Below, one piece after another: positions 10,701-19,858 of a stretch of 32,356 nucleotides of DNA. The DNA comes from Oscillospiraceae bacterium (GTDB lineage Bacteria > Bacillota > Clostridia > Oscillospirales > CAG-272), in assembly GCA_015064065.1 (NCBI GenBank), contig SVSY01000011.1:1-32356 (forward strand). Direction: 5' to 3'. Numbering within the stretch: position 1 is the stretch's first letter; each line of letters begins with the position of its first letter. The translations under genes were made by a program, and so were the position numbers. The notes beneath the pieces are model-generated. The model was not told where the DNA came from. It did no database searches and was given only the letters and a program-made list of their open reading frames with translations.

Positions 10701-13700
10701 CGCCGTTAAACGCGCCTTCTTTTGTTACGTTGAGATCACCGTTGAAGATAATAATAGCGTCTTCATCTTTAAGATCTATGAACGAAGTATTGCTGACTGT
10801 AACGTTGCTGCCGAAGATCAACGGTTCCGAAATAACAGCGTTTGCACCGCCAAAGGTTTTGTTACCGGAAATCGTCGTAAGAGAGGTGAGGTCCACTTCT
10901 CCGTAGAGCTTTGCGTTTTCGAAAGCAGAGGTACTGGAAATAGTCTTGAGATTCTTAAGATCAAGCTTTCCGTAGATCACAGCGTTTTCAAATGCACTGC
11001 CGCGCAAGCTGCTGGAAACTCCGCTAAGATCAACGTTTCCGTAGATAGTAGCACCATAAAAGACTCTGTTACCGTTGCTAACATTAAAAGAAACGTTACT
11101 TCCAAAGGTCATATTACCTGTGCCCTGCTTGCCCTCTGTTCCTACCTTAGCATTTTCGAAAGCACTCGCGTAGAGTGTTACAGATTGAGCAGTAAAGTTT
11201 CCTGCAATAACAGCAGAATTAAAGCTATTCGCACTCAAAGTTTGTGTATTGCCAAGGCCCACATTACCATTTATAGTGGCAGATTGGAATGCGCTTTCGG
11301 GAAGAGTAACAATACCGTTTATCGTAACTCCGCCGGTAAGCTGACCTTCAACAATGCTACCGAGGGTCGTTCCCTTGAACGCGCTTGCGCCCATGGTTGC
11401 ACCCGTAACACCCGTAATGCTCACTGTACCCGTAACTTTCACGCCGGGAACTTCTGCAGTTACTGTTCCGTCTGCGTTTTGAACAGGAGGAATGTACGCA
11501 AACGCTTCATTTTCAATCGTCGTAACGTTATTGATAGTAAGTGACGTCATTTCACCGCCCGAGAAGGCATTTGTCTTGATCGTTCCGACGCTGTTAAGAG
11601 TAACGTCGCCTGCGCTGGTAAGATCAAAGGCTCTTGCATTGACGGTTCCAATGCTGTTAAAGGTAAGATCGTTACTTCCAAGCTTCAAAAGTCTGAATGC
11701 CTTGTCGCTTACCGTCGTAACGTTGCCAAAGCTCAGATTTCCCGAGGCTGTAGCGTCGTTGAACGAACTAATGCCGATCGTCGTAACGTCGCCAAAATTC
11801 ACTGCACTTTTAATCGAAGTGAGGTAGAACGCCGCGTCGCCGATGGTTGTAAGAGCTGCATTCTCAATAGAACCGATAGTCGATTCAGCAAACGTATACG
11901 AACCAATTGAGTCTACGTTAGCAAGGTCAAGCTCGTTTATCACCATATATCTGAAAACGCCGCCATTCTTGATGTTACCGTCAAACGAGTCTCTGAACTC
12001 GAGTCTGTTAATCGTATATTTTCTTTTATAATTAGAGCCTGTGAACAGAGAGTAGCTTGGATATTGAATGCTACACGAGCCGAGAGAGAACGTGCCATTA
12101 ACGTTTGTACGCAGGAATTGAGCAGTACCGTTAAGCGTAGCATTATCTCCAAGTGTAAAATCGCCTTTGAGCGTGCTGTCACAAATACTCTCCGAATTAA
12201 AGGTTGCGCCTTCCTTGATTTCGAGATCACCGTCAACAGTAACTTTGTATAAAGCATGAGCGGATGAAGTCGATCCGAAATCAGCGTTGGTTCCCACCGT
12301 AAAATCACCGCCAACCGTGACTGTAGATACAATGTTTTTACCACCCGTTTCGTCAAACGTTACATTGTCTCCAATGATAAAATCTTCACCGACCGACGAA
12401 AGAATAACAGCATAATATCTAAGGGTAACATTATTTCCGAAGATGATACTCTTACCAATAGTGGCGTCCGAAATAGTTTGTCGCTCAAGATTAGCACTAT
12501 CACCAAATATAAGATTGCCGTTTATCTTTGTTTGGGCGTTCGTAATAGAATTATTGTTGGTTTTATAGAAATTAGTACCAAACTTTAAATCTCCCGTAAT
12601 TGTCGCATTATTGAAAGCATAACCTCTGGCAGTAAGATAATCGCCGAAACTTGCATTTCCGTAAATTTTAGAGGAGTTAAATACACTATCTCCACCGAAT
12701 TTTACAAAGTCGCCTACCGTAAGACCGTTGGACTGTGAGGAATCAAATGCAGCTTGATTGATAATCAATCTCTCCGCATCAGTTTCCGCACTTATTCCAT
12801 TACCGATAGTTATGGTTCCATCATAAAGCTTGGCGCCTTGGAAGCTGCTCTGTCCAATCGCCGCCATATCACCGATAACAAGATTACCCTTTGTAATAGT
12901 AAGGTTATTTTTGCTCGGATAGAACGCCCAAGAGCCTATGGTAGCATTATTACCTATCGTAAGGTCTCCGTTTGTTATGGTGAGTCCTACAACTGCGTCT
13001 TGATTTATCTCAACGTCGTTAACGAAGGTAAGTCCCGAGGAATTGTAGGTAACGTTCTCTCCGACCGTTACAGCGTCTTCGATCTTGATATGATTAAGCG
13101 CATAAGCTTCAAGCGTCTTAAGAAGATCGAGTGTAGTTTTGTTTTCCTGCTTTATAGACTTGACTGAAAGCGTAATGTTTTCTTCAATAGCACCGCCCGA
13201 GAGCGCATAGCTACCGAGAGTGTTTATCTTACCAAGGTCAACGTGTCCGAGAGAAGTACATCCTCTGAATATATGTCTCGTGTAATCGAGGTTAGATATC
13301 GGATTGCCTTCAGCATCATACCACGTGTACGCGTTATTGTTAGCAGCCGCATAATCGGTAGCACCAACGCCCGCATTCGTAGTAAGAGACTGCATTCCTC
13401 CGAAGTTGAGGTTTTCAAAGCTACAACGAACGAACGCAAGCGCTTCGGGAGCGATTGCACCTGACGAAGCGAAATTGAACGTACCTATCGTACAGTCTGT
13501 AAACGCGCCCTTGTAGACAACGTTATCCTTGTTAAAGGCAGCCGTATCCGCGCCTATAGCGTAATCGCCCTTAAGCGTAGTTCCGCTTCCGAGCTCAACT
13601 GTAGCGATCTCTGAGAGCACGAATCCGTGAGGTTCGATAGTTCCCGCGGATGCGGAGAAATCTACAGTTCCGTAAATCTTTGCATTACGGAATGCGTCCT

Positions 13701-16700
13701 CTTTTATTACGGACATATTTTCCATACTCAAAGTTGAGATATTTGCTCCGTTAAATGCGTACTTGTCAACCACTACCAACGCTTCGCCGAACGATACCGC
13801 CATACCGCCGTCGGGCGAGGTTACGGACTCGAAAGCAGATTCGCCGATATTAAGCTGAAGATTATCTGCCAATTTGTGAGTAGTACCGATCGACGACAGA
13901 TAGGAGTTCGAAAATGCTTTCGCGCCTATGCTAACGATCTTATCGTCAAGCGACACTGCATAGTGCTGTTTGATATCTGTTCCGTCGTACTTATACGTCT
14001 GTTCAAACGCACTTTCACCTATAGACTCAACGCCGGTTATAGTAAGCGAGTCCATAGTGGTCTTGTAGAAAGCTCTATTGTCAATGATCAATGCGCCGTT
14101 ACCTTTTATTTCAAGCGCCTTAAGCTTACATTCTGCAAATGCGCTCTTACCGATCCTCTTGAGGCTTGCCGGGAAGGTTATCGACTCTACGTTTATAAGT
14201 TTCTTTTCGAATACTCTGTCGCCTATCTCAACGATGCTCCATTCTACGTCTGCAGCATCCGCCGCTTTAGCAGCGTCAAACGTATATCTGGGGGTATTGT
14301 TACCGAGAATATCGGTGACAGTGGGATCAACTCCCTCCTCCACCTTTTCCAAGTAGATCTCACTCGGAACAGTAAAGGATGCTTGGTTCTCTACCTTAGC
14401 GAAATCTATCGCTATCTCGAGCGATACTGTCTCTTGATCATCAGTCTGTATCGCGTAGAGGAAGGTAGGTAAGTAGTAGGTAAAGTTTCTTGTTCCGTCT
14501 ATCGCTGTTTTAGCCGTCCAATCCGAGAATCTGATCGTATTCAAGCCCTCGTCAACGATTACGGTAGCATATGGGTCGACAACACCCGCTTTGTACGGAG
14601 AGTTTGCACTCTTTTCCCACGAGTATTCTCCACCAATAGAAATGACACTGAAATCTACAACGCCATAAGTATTATTGTCTAAGTATGCATTTCCGTCGGG
14701 CTTATTTCCTTCAAGTGAAGAAACGTCAACGAATACAGTTTTAAGTACACCTGTTCCGTGTCCGAAGAACAAATATTCTCCCGTGATAGGACCGATCGAC
14801 GCCATTTCAAGTCTTTCACAGCCTCTAAAGAGTCTGTCGGTTCTTCCCTGAAGCTTAGGAACAGATGCGATACGAAGCTGCTTGCAGTTTTCAAACACTC
14901 CGTAATTTCCGGTTTTTGTCGCCGTCTTCAAGTTCGGTGCGACTAAGCTGAACATAGGTGCGCCTATGTTATTTCCTCCGAAAGCATTAGTAGCTTTAAT
15001 AGTCTCTACGTTATGAAGATCAAGAACATTGTAAAGTTTACGATTGTCATAATTATAGAAAGCACTATTTTCAACAGTCTTAAAGGAATCATCAAAGGTA
15101 AGCGTACTTGCATTCAGAGTTGCATAATGGTAAGCTCCCGTGCCAACGACCGTGGTATTGTGCTTTACACCGTCCTTATCCACATACGCAGGAACCGTGT
15201 AAACTTTGTCTAAAGCACCCAATGTAGTACTTGGCTGATACATACACTGAATAAGCTTGTATTCATCTTCAGTTCCCTCTATGGGAAGATATGCATAAGC
15301 ACCCTGATATCTATCATCCGCCATAAATACTACGTCATCCGCAGTATACGTTCCAAGACTCTTTGGAGCTCTGTTAGCGTTTCCGCCCAAAATATGATCT
15401 CTTACAGTCGCAACGTAATTCTCATTTACAAACCTATAGTACGGCGCACTACTGTTAAACGGTATCAAATTTGCAAGATTAGCGGGAGCGTTCAGCGTAT
15501 GCCAGAATACCGTCGTAGGTCCATTTGAAAGATGTATCTTATTATAGTCCGACTTGACTGCTACGTGATCGTCGGTATCTGTCTGCATCATACCGATGTG
15601 CACTCTGTTGGGTTGGAGGCTATCGGTTATTCCAAACGGTTCGCCGCTTCCCCAGATAGCTCTCGGGAAATACAGAAGTTCAACACCTCCATTAGCATAT
15701 CCACCGCAAGCGTAGAAGCCCATAGTCTCAACGTAAGGTGCTTCAAGTATCTTTATTGTTGTATTGAACGCAAGTGCCTTGTGACCCAATGTCTTACAGC
15801 CTCCAAGGTTAACGTTCTTGGGAAGCGAAACGTCGTAGAACGCCGCATCGCCTATCTCGTTAAGATACTGACCGAAGGTAAGAGTATCGCTTCCAAGATT
15901 TGCGAGAGAATGACCAAAGAAAGCAAAATCGTCAAATCTCGTTATATCGTACTCATCGTGATTGATGGTAAAGGTGCTGAAATCAAAGCGATAAACGTTT
16001 CCGTCCTCGTGCTTGACAAGTTCGTCATTTCTTTCGTCCTGCGGATTGAATTCCTCTCCGACGTAGGTTATTATCTCGCAAGCATCTCCGATAATACGAG
16101 CGTAGTAATCTCCGTAACGCTCTCCGTCAAGGAATATCTTTGATATCTTTTCGAGATTGATCCGATCTGCCGAGACATCTGCGATACTACTATTGCTCGA
16201 GGAAAGTACAAGGTCTCCCTTGTAGCTTGTGAGCTGCATATTATTTTTACTTTGTATCGCAGCTATAAATTCTGCTCTCGTGTCTTCAGTCAAGCAGAAA
16301 AGGTAAATATCATCGATCGCATCAACACCGATATCGCGAAGTACAATATTAGACTTATTCTCTACGTGAAGATACTTGATTCCGGTAAGAGATTTTGAGA
16401 GCTGTCCCTCAGCGTGATTGAATCCGGTAAGCTTTGTCGGAAGTCTGATCTCGTCAACACCCGTATTAACGAAGATGTTTTCGCCCCATAAAAGATCCTC
16501 ATCGGGCATATAGAGCTCTGTGAGCTTTGTCATTCCCGAAAAAGCATTGTCAGGCACGGTCTTGTTTTCCGATACAGCATCTCTCAAGTCGAGAGTAGAG
16601 ATATTCGTCATGGAGGTATGAATATACGCGTAATCAGCGGGAGTCAAAACGACATCACCGTAACAAATAACCTTCATTGAGGTTATATCGCTGATCGGAG

Positions 16701-18573
16701 GAATTTTCAGTGCAGCATCATCCGTATTTACGTAATACTCAATTATATTCTGAAGAGTAGTATCTGCGGTTCCAACCGTTCCGCCGTTACCGTCGGGATT
16801 GGTGAAAAGATCGCTCTCCATATAGTGAACCGTGATCTTTGTGGGATCTGCCGGATCCTTATCGACGAGAGTAGCTATCGTTCCCTGCTCTATATCGGAG
16901 GATTTAAAATTCTGGTTCGGATTTTCAACGACCGACATATCTCCGGCGCCCGCCTCGTGAATGATACGAGTATTCTTATTATCTATTTGATCGGTAGTGG
17001 TAGGATACTCAGGATCTCCGATAGACCACTTTGATGCCCAAGGAGGCAACTTAATGGGAGTAGGCGTACCGTTTCTTTCTATTTTTCCGAAGTTGTCAAT
17101 AAATATTCTCGGAAGTCTGTACGCAAGGCTGAGCGATTTGGTCATTGAACTCAGGTCGATCTCTTCGATAGTACCCATGTTAATGATCTGAACTCTTATC
17201 GCGTTCATTTTTATGTCAGCGTCATTAGGTACTCTTATAGTTCCTACCGTAGTTCTCGATGCAACGTCTATTCTCGAGTCCTGACGAAGAATTATTGTTT
17301 TAAGTGCCTCACTGAGATCGGAAATTCTCGAACGTGTTATAACAAGTCCGAGTCTCTCGTCAACGTCAGCCGAGAAGTTACCTTCAATATATACGTCCGC
17401 CATTTCAGGCTCGGCAGAGTTAAATCCGAGCAGCTCCAGCGAAGAGTCGGGAATATCGCAATACAGGTTTCCTCCCGCATCTATTCCGTCCATCTTTCGT
17501 ATTTTCAAATGTCCTGCCGAAGAGGTGTTCAGTATAAACGAGCCTCGGCTCGCATAGACGAAACGCATATCACCGTGCACGGTAAGCGTACTGTTAACGA
17601 TCTGAAGATCAACGGGACGGTTGATTATAAGGTCGCCAAGGTAGTCTATATCGCCGCTTATAATGATTCTGTCGTTAGGTCTGTATTCAAGAAGTGCAGT
17701 CTTGAACTGTTCGAGGGTCTTTACGTAGTGAGTAGATGCCTTCTCGTTTCCGGGAAGACCTCCCTTTTGTGCAACACAAAGGCTTGCACTGATATTGACC
17801 GATTTTCCGGTATAATCTTTAAGATTCGCTCCGTTATGCAAACCGTAGCTGAGGCGGAAGCACCAGAAATTATCCTCGTCAAGCTCTGCTGTCACTACCT
17901 CGTTTCTAATATTGGGGAAATAGGGTTCCGTACGAACATCGCCATTAAAATTTTCACTGTTTGCAACGTATTGTTTGATAGCTTCGATACCGTCTGCCGT
18001 ATCGGTCACGTTGGCAACCGAATACCAAAATCCACCTATCACGTTGACAGCAGAATCGGAATCGGGCGTAGTATCGTCCGAAGCGTCAAGCTCTACCTGC
18101 GTTCCCGCAGCGTTTGGCTCATTAAAGTCGTGAAGTGCTGTAAGAGAGGCGTCGAGAGAAACGGAAACGTCGAGATCTATCGAATTACCTACTTTACTTA
18201 CTATGTAGAACAGCTCTGCCGTTTCATTCTCATTCGGCGTTGCTATAACCGAAACATCAGAAACGACCGAAAGTCCATTGATATCGGGAATAGGATTAAA
18301 GCCTGTCTGCGTCTCAAAGTCGAACTTACTGTTAGGTCCTACCTGAGTACTATAAGCAAAATCCGTTACTATAGCACCGTTAGTCTGGTCTCTATGCATT
18401 CCCACAAACTGATAGTCGAAAGTACCTGTGTGCATATTGATTCCCGGAATCTCTATGCTATGTCTGAACCACGCATACGATATTCCAAGCGCCAGCATCA
18501 CTATCACAAGCACAAACGCGGAAATACAAATTATTCTCTTAGAGGGCGATCTTTTTATATTCGCTTTACTCAT
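7738..18573 (-). CDS. Giant BspA-like beta-solenoid surface protein (3611 residues)
   Basis: Predicted exported surface protein or adhesin. Residues 1-36 are a basic N-terminus, a hydrophobic helix and the YAWF motif (33-36) of SipW-processed proteins, with the SipW-type gene directly upstream. A beta-rich N-terminal part (to about 290) resembles the small fibre-like proteins of this cluster. Next come LRR_5/BspA-type repeats (for example AFSGMTKLTELYMP near residue 675). A long middle section (about 1850-3000) has modified repeats of the form AF-xx-A-x-I-x-G-x-L-x-FG. Classical LRR_5 units return near the C-terminus (ENAFKGCNHITSVYVPKL). No LPXTG, C-terminal membrane helix or catalytic motif was seen. 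The ATG at 18573 is preferred over the longer frame at 18624 because it overlaps the sipW stop (ATGAGTAA) and has GGGGG about 8 nt upstream. The frame is intact over 10.8 kb. Confidence 0.9.
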   Translation of the reverse strand: MSKANIKRSPSKRIICISAFVLVIVMLALGISYAWFRHSIEIPGINMHTGTFDYQFVGMHRDQTNGAIVTDFAYSTQVGPNSKFDFETQTGFNPIPDINGLSVVSDVSVIATPNENETAELFYIVSKVGNSIDLDVSVSLDASLTALHDFNEPNAAGTQVELDASDDTTPDSDSAVNVIGGFWYSVANVTDTADGIEAIKQYVANSENFNGDVRTEPYFPNIRNEVVTAELDEDNFWCFRLSYGLHNGANLKDYTGKSVNISASLCVAQKGGLPGNEKASTHYVKTLEQFKTALLEYRPNDRIIISGDIDYLGDLIINRPVDLQIVNSTLTVHGDMRFVYASRGSFILNTSSAGHLKIRKMDGIDAGGNLYCDIPDSSLELLGFNSAEPEMADVYIEGNFSADVDERLGLVITRSRISDLSEALKTIILRQDSRIDVASRTTVGTIRVPNDADIKMNAIRVQIINMGTIEEIDLSSMTKSLSLAYRLPRIFIDNFGKIERNGTPTPIKLPPWASKWSIGDPEYPTTTDQIDNKNTRIIHEAGAGDMSVVENPNQNFKSSDIEQGTIATLVDKDPADPTKITVHYMESDLFTNPDGNGGTVGTADTTLQNIIEYYVNTDDAALKIPPISDITSMKVICYGDVVLTPADYAYIHTSMTNISTLDLRDAVSENKTVPDNAFSGMTKLTELYMPDEDLLWGENIFVNTGVDEIRLPTKLTGFNHAEGQLSKSLTGIKYLHVENKSNIVLRDIGVDAIDDIYLFCLTEDTRAEFIAAIQSKNNMQLTSYKGDLVLSSSNSSIADVSADRINLEKISKIFLDGERYGDYYARIIGDACEIITYVGEEFNPQDERNDELVKHEDGNVYRFDFSTFTINHDEYDITRFDDFAFFGHSLANLGSDTLTFGQYLNEIGDAAFYDVSLPKNVNLGGCKTLGHKALAFNTTIKILEAPYVETMGFYACGGYANGGVELLYFPRAIWGSGEPFGITDSLQPNRVHIGMMQTDTDDHVAVKSDYNKIHLSNGPTTVFWHTLNAPANLANLIPFNSSAPYYRFVNENYVATVRDHILGGNANRAPKSLGTYTADDVVFMADDRYQGAYAYLPIEGTEDEYKLIQCMYQPSTTLGALDKVYTVPAYVDKDGVKHNTTVVGTGAYHYATLNASTLTFDDSFKTVENSAFYNYDNRKLYNVLDLHNVETIKATNAFGGNNIGAPMFSLVAPNLKTATKTGNYGVFENCKQLRIASVPKLQGRTDRLFRGCERLEMASIGPITGEYLFFGHGTGVLKTVFVDVSSLEGNKPDGNAYLDNNTYGVVDFSVISIGGEYSWEKSANSPYKAGVVDPYATVIVDEGLNTIRFSDWTAKTAIDGTRNFTYYLPTFLYAIQTDDQETVSLEIAIDFAKVENQASFTVPSEIYLEKVEEGVDPTVTDILGNNTPRYTFDAAKAADAADVEWSIVEIGDRVFEKKLINVESITFPASLKRIGKSAFAECKLKALEIKGNGALIIDNRAFYKTTMDSLTITGVESIGESAFEQTYKYDGTDIKQHYAVSLDDKIVSIGAKAFSNSYLSSIGTTHKLADNLQLNIGESAFESVTSPDGGMAVSFGEALVVVDKYAFNGANISTLSMENMSVIKEDAFRNAKIYGTVDFSASAGTIEPHGFVLSEIATVELGSGTTLKGDYAIGADTAAFNKDNVVYKGAFTDCTIGTFNFASSGAIAPEALAFVRCSFENLNFGGMQSLTTNAGVGATDYAAANNNAYTWYDAEGNPISNLDYTRHIFRGCTSLGHVDLGKINTLGSYALSGGAIEENITLSVKSIKQENKTTLDLLKTLEAYALNHIKIEDAVTVGENVTYNSSGLTFVNDVEINQDAVVGLTITNGDLTIGNNATIGSWAFYPSKNNLTITKGNLVIGDMAAIGQSSFQGAKLYDGTITIGNGISAETDAERLIINQAAFDSSQSNGLTVGDFVKFGGDSVFNSSKIYGNASFGDYLTARGYAFNNATITGDLKFGTNFYKTNNNSITNAQTKINGNLIFGDSANLERQTISDATIGKSIIFGNNVTLRYYAVILSSVGEDFIIGDNVTFDETGGKNIVSTVTVGGDFTVGTNADFGSTSSAHALYKVTVDGDLEIKEGATFNSESICDSTLKGDFTLGDNATLNGTAQFLRTNVNGTFSLGSCSIQYPSYSLFTGSNYKRKYTINRLEFRDSFDGNIKNGGVFRYMVINELDLANVDSIGSYTFAESTIGSIENAALTTIGDAAFYLTSIKSAVNFGDVTTIGISSFNDATASGNLSFGNVTTVSDKAFRLLKLGSNDLTFNSIGTVNARAFDLTSAGDVTLNSVGTIKTNAFSGGEMTSLTINNVTTIENEAFAYIPPVQNADGTVTAEVPGVKVTGTVSITGVTGATMGASAFKGTTLGSIVEGQLTGGVTINGIVTLPESAFQSATINGNVGLGNTQTLSANSFNSAVIAGNFTAQSVTLYASAFENAKVGTEGKQGTGNMTFGSNVSFNVSNGNRVFYGATIYGNVDLSGVSSSLRGSAFENAVIYGKLDLKNLKTISSTSAFENAKLYGEVDLTSLTTISGNKTFGGANAVISEPLIFGSNVTVSNTSFIDLKDEDAIIIFNGDLNVTKEGAFNGVEIGELRVEGVATFANNATTAINIGSLNLKGGATIGEKAFMGAMIGPATFTGTTTVNALAFDGAKLGATTFNGGAQFNKNAFAGATVDGNLTFNGGATLDEHALFKNETTTGQGDCKWVTVHGDVKFHADADIGNYAFDRAQIDGDLWFYRDEENPQRTNIATVRDGAFYYAKIKGDLHFASGTLGPISFKYATIGVVADTSTNTPATGHIYWGNLTDVHGGKNADNGAFNSAVINGGVNFEDVSGLHYCIFRDVSHIPYINTGAVTSFGIMTTGEGPHENNASGRVYSVFSGIGSIGRLEMPNVVSLGRRTFTKITINEMAPFENLTTINGAFGDGVKIKSDLIFKKHITTTGSSSLPVFYGTSSSSTSFSGNVKFMEGLTAGTRITFAEMTIGGDLYINRLNIVGTLDEGYSDALMAGVTIGGKFTVATGDVVGIISRNKCHINGGISFPDDGTDRRLTVYENQYTKLKAFDGDNTVIKGTVDLSGIKEITNGFFYGVEFDPNTTILLPKAYTVGENAFRETNIVGAEMPFATTVGEHAFSSANKLANVVMPAVTEIENGAFEGCTAITSIHTPDLITLGENAFKGCNHITSVYVPKLATINAGAFEGCSALKAIDLPALVSFVGTSPFTGCNSLKVVFIGSQLTTWGEGAFAIGNNSSLERVVIRTVPSQIALGSYIMLPNANVKIALTDALEVLYNNAVAADGDGIIFGDATHQFGIRGGDQLQDYEFIIDGTGMFENLKFFVNRIETASGPSNSKIEIVDMEFVDKVNSNQSFTFPDELTADNVTYDVVSVGSDAMRAIKENSEFKTSGNKGITITLPAKLEFINFDGRDVHTHTSTYVVVAGNSNFMTVNGILYSASGDTLVLCPPNLSAEHNATSLTLTGPNANSQLIIAPNAFAGLSSEVENLTFMQSLVIGDNAFLDCNDLLGIYLTNPTNSIFIGKNTFTGCNDNLKVYVNNVDTAKNFVIYDTDVIDRFKSINEVS

Positions 18574-19132
18574 TATCTTGTCCCCCATCCTTTTCTCTCT
18601 TGATGTCGATGGCAAGGCGTACAATCTCAGAAATGATTATAGCTGCCAACGGTAACATCACCAGACATATAAAGCCCGGTGTGGTGGTTATCAGAGCAAA
18701 TATCTTATCGATAACCACGGTCTTATATTTCATAACGGCGACGATGTCGTTAGGCGTTATCGGCGCGTCGGGCTCTGTGTTTGCGGTTCCCTTCGTTACG
18801 ATAACTCTATCTTCACCTTCACCGGTAATTGACACGATCTTATGGGTAATAAGCTTACCTTTTATCTCTCCGCTTTTTCCGACGAATTCAACAACGTCGC
18901 CTACAGCGAGCTCTCCACCGTCGTATTTTTTGGAGACTATTATATCACCCACCTCAAGCTCAGGGCTCATACTCGGTGAAGCGATAACGTAAAAATTATG
19001 TCCAAACAATGACGGAACTCCGCCCGACATTTTTGTTATAACAAGCACTGCAATGATAACTATCTCGATTATAACTATCGCCATGCTCAGTGCCTGAACG
19101 ATCTTTTTTCCAACAGTCTTTATTTGCATCAT
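18566..19132 (-). CDS. sipW: SipW-type signal peptidase I, copy 1
   Basis: An 188-residue membrane peptidase that should cut the signal peptides of the neighbouring surface proteins outside the membrane. An N-terminal membrane helix (about 14-34) is followed by SPSMSP with the nucleophile S54, LEVGDIIV, and LITHKI with H97. This is the Ser/His arrangement of SipW/archaeal-type peptidases rather than the Ser/Lys pair of ordinary SipS. A C-terminal hydrophobic segment lies at about 140-172, and the tail is charged. The start overlaps the previous stop (ATGA) and the end overlaps the giant gene (ATGAGTAA), so all three are translationally coupled. No strong ribosome site precedes it, in line with coupling. 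The gene symbol is by family, not by proven orthology. Confidence 0.92.
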   Translation of the reverse strand: MMQIKTVGKKIVQALSMAIVIIEIVIIAVLVITKMSGGVPSLFGHNFYVIASPSMSPELEVGDIIVSKKYDGGELAVGDVVEFVGKSGEIKGKLITHKIVSITGEGEDRVIVTKGTANTEPDAPITPNDIVAVMKYKTVVIDKIFALITTTPGFICLVMLPLAAIIISEIVRLAIDIKREKDGGQDNE

Positions 19133-19827
19133 TGTTGCTCTGCTCTGAAGGATGAGACGTAAAATGTCTTATTCTGGCAGGAATTCGTCATAGCATCCTT
19201 ATCAAAATAAAAATAGCAATCAAGCTCTACGTATTCACCGTCTGCCGTTACGGGAACTTCTATCTTATCGTAAAGCTCAATATTATACATTACTGTATTA
19301 TTTTCGTCATTAGCTTCGACAAATTTTCCATCGTTGACGGAATAGTAAACGGCGATGGGCTGTGTAACTTCAGGATACTTAATGTATTCGGTGCTTCCTA
19401 TTGCCGATACGAAGATCACTTCCTTTTCCTTGCCATCTTCATCCTTTTCAACGAAGACCTTGTCGCAAACGACACCCGTCATATTAACGTTTATGCTGAT
19501 GGTCTCATCAGAAAGATTCTTAAGTCTTATTCTGAAAGGAATAGAAGAATTTGGAATGACATCCTGAGGGTCTACCGCAAACAGCTTACCGCTGTTTTTG
19601 TCGGTGTTGCTTCCCACGTATCTCCAAACACCGTCTTTTTGAACGTAAAGTGTCATCTCAACCTCTTGCGGTGACACTACGAGCTTATTATTGCCAAACT
19701 CTTTTCCGTATCCCAACTGAAGATATGGAACCGAAGGCACGTCAAAATCCAATATCCAAGCGAAAGAAACGGTAAGTCCCAAAAGTATAAAGCTGTATAT
19801 TGTTATAAGTATCATTTTTTTACGCAT
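19129..19827 (-). CDS. Exported SipW-substrate-like protein (232 residues)
   Basis: Function unknown; probably an exported component of the surface system. It starts with MRKK, a hydrophobic helix (about 6-21) and FAWI (22-25), a variant of the YAWF signal. The rest is beta-rich, with FRIRLKNLSDETISINVNMTG resembling the strand pattern of TasA/camelysin-like domains. It has two Cys residues (in VVCDKVF and NSCQNKTF) plus one in LDCYFYF. The W-x-E-G signature of its neighbours is missing, so it may be a specialised tip, adaptor or regulator. AAAGGAGG lies about 9 nt before the ATG. It overlaps sipW copy 1 by 4 nt. Confidence 0.72.
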   Translation of the reverse strand: MRKKMILITIYSFILLGLTVSFAWILDFDVPSVPYLQLGYGKEFGNNKLVVSPQEVEMTLYVQKDGVWRYVGSNTDKNSGKLFAVDPQDVIPNSSIPFRIRLKNLSDETISINVNMTGVVCDKVFVEKDEDGKEKEVIFVSAIGSTEYIKYPEVTQPIAVYYSVNDGKFVEANDENNTVMYNIELYDKIEVPVTADGEYVELDCYFYFDKDAMTNSCQNKTFYVSSFRAEQQ

Positions 19828-19858
19828 CTACCGTTTCCTCCTTTCTTGAATATTTCAG

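Noticed and set aside
8068..11544. Plus-strand open frames up to 437 residues opposite the giant gene
   Set aside because: Composition is unlike proteins, there are no ribosome sites or domains, and they mirror the repeats of the minus-strand gene.
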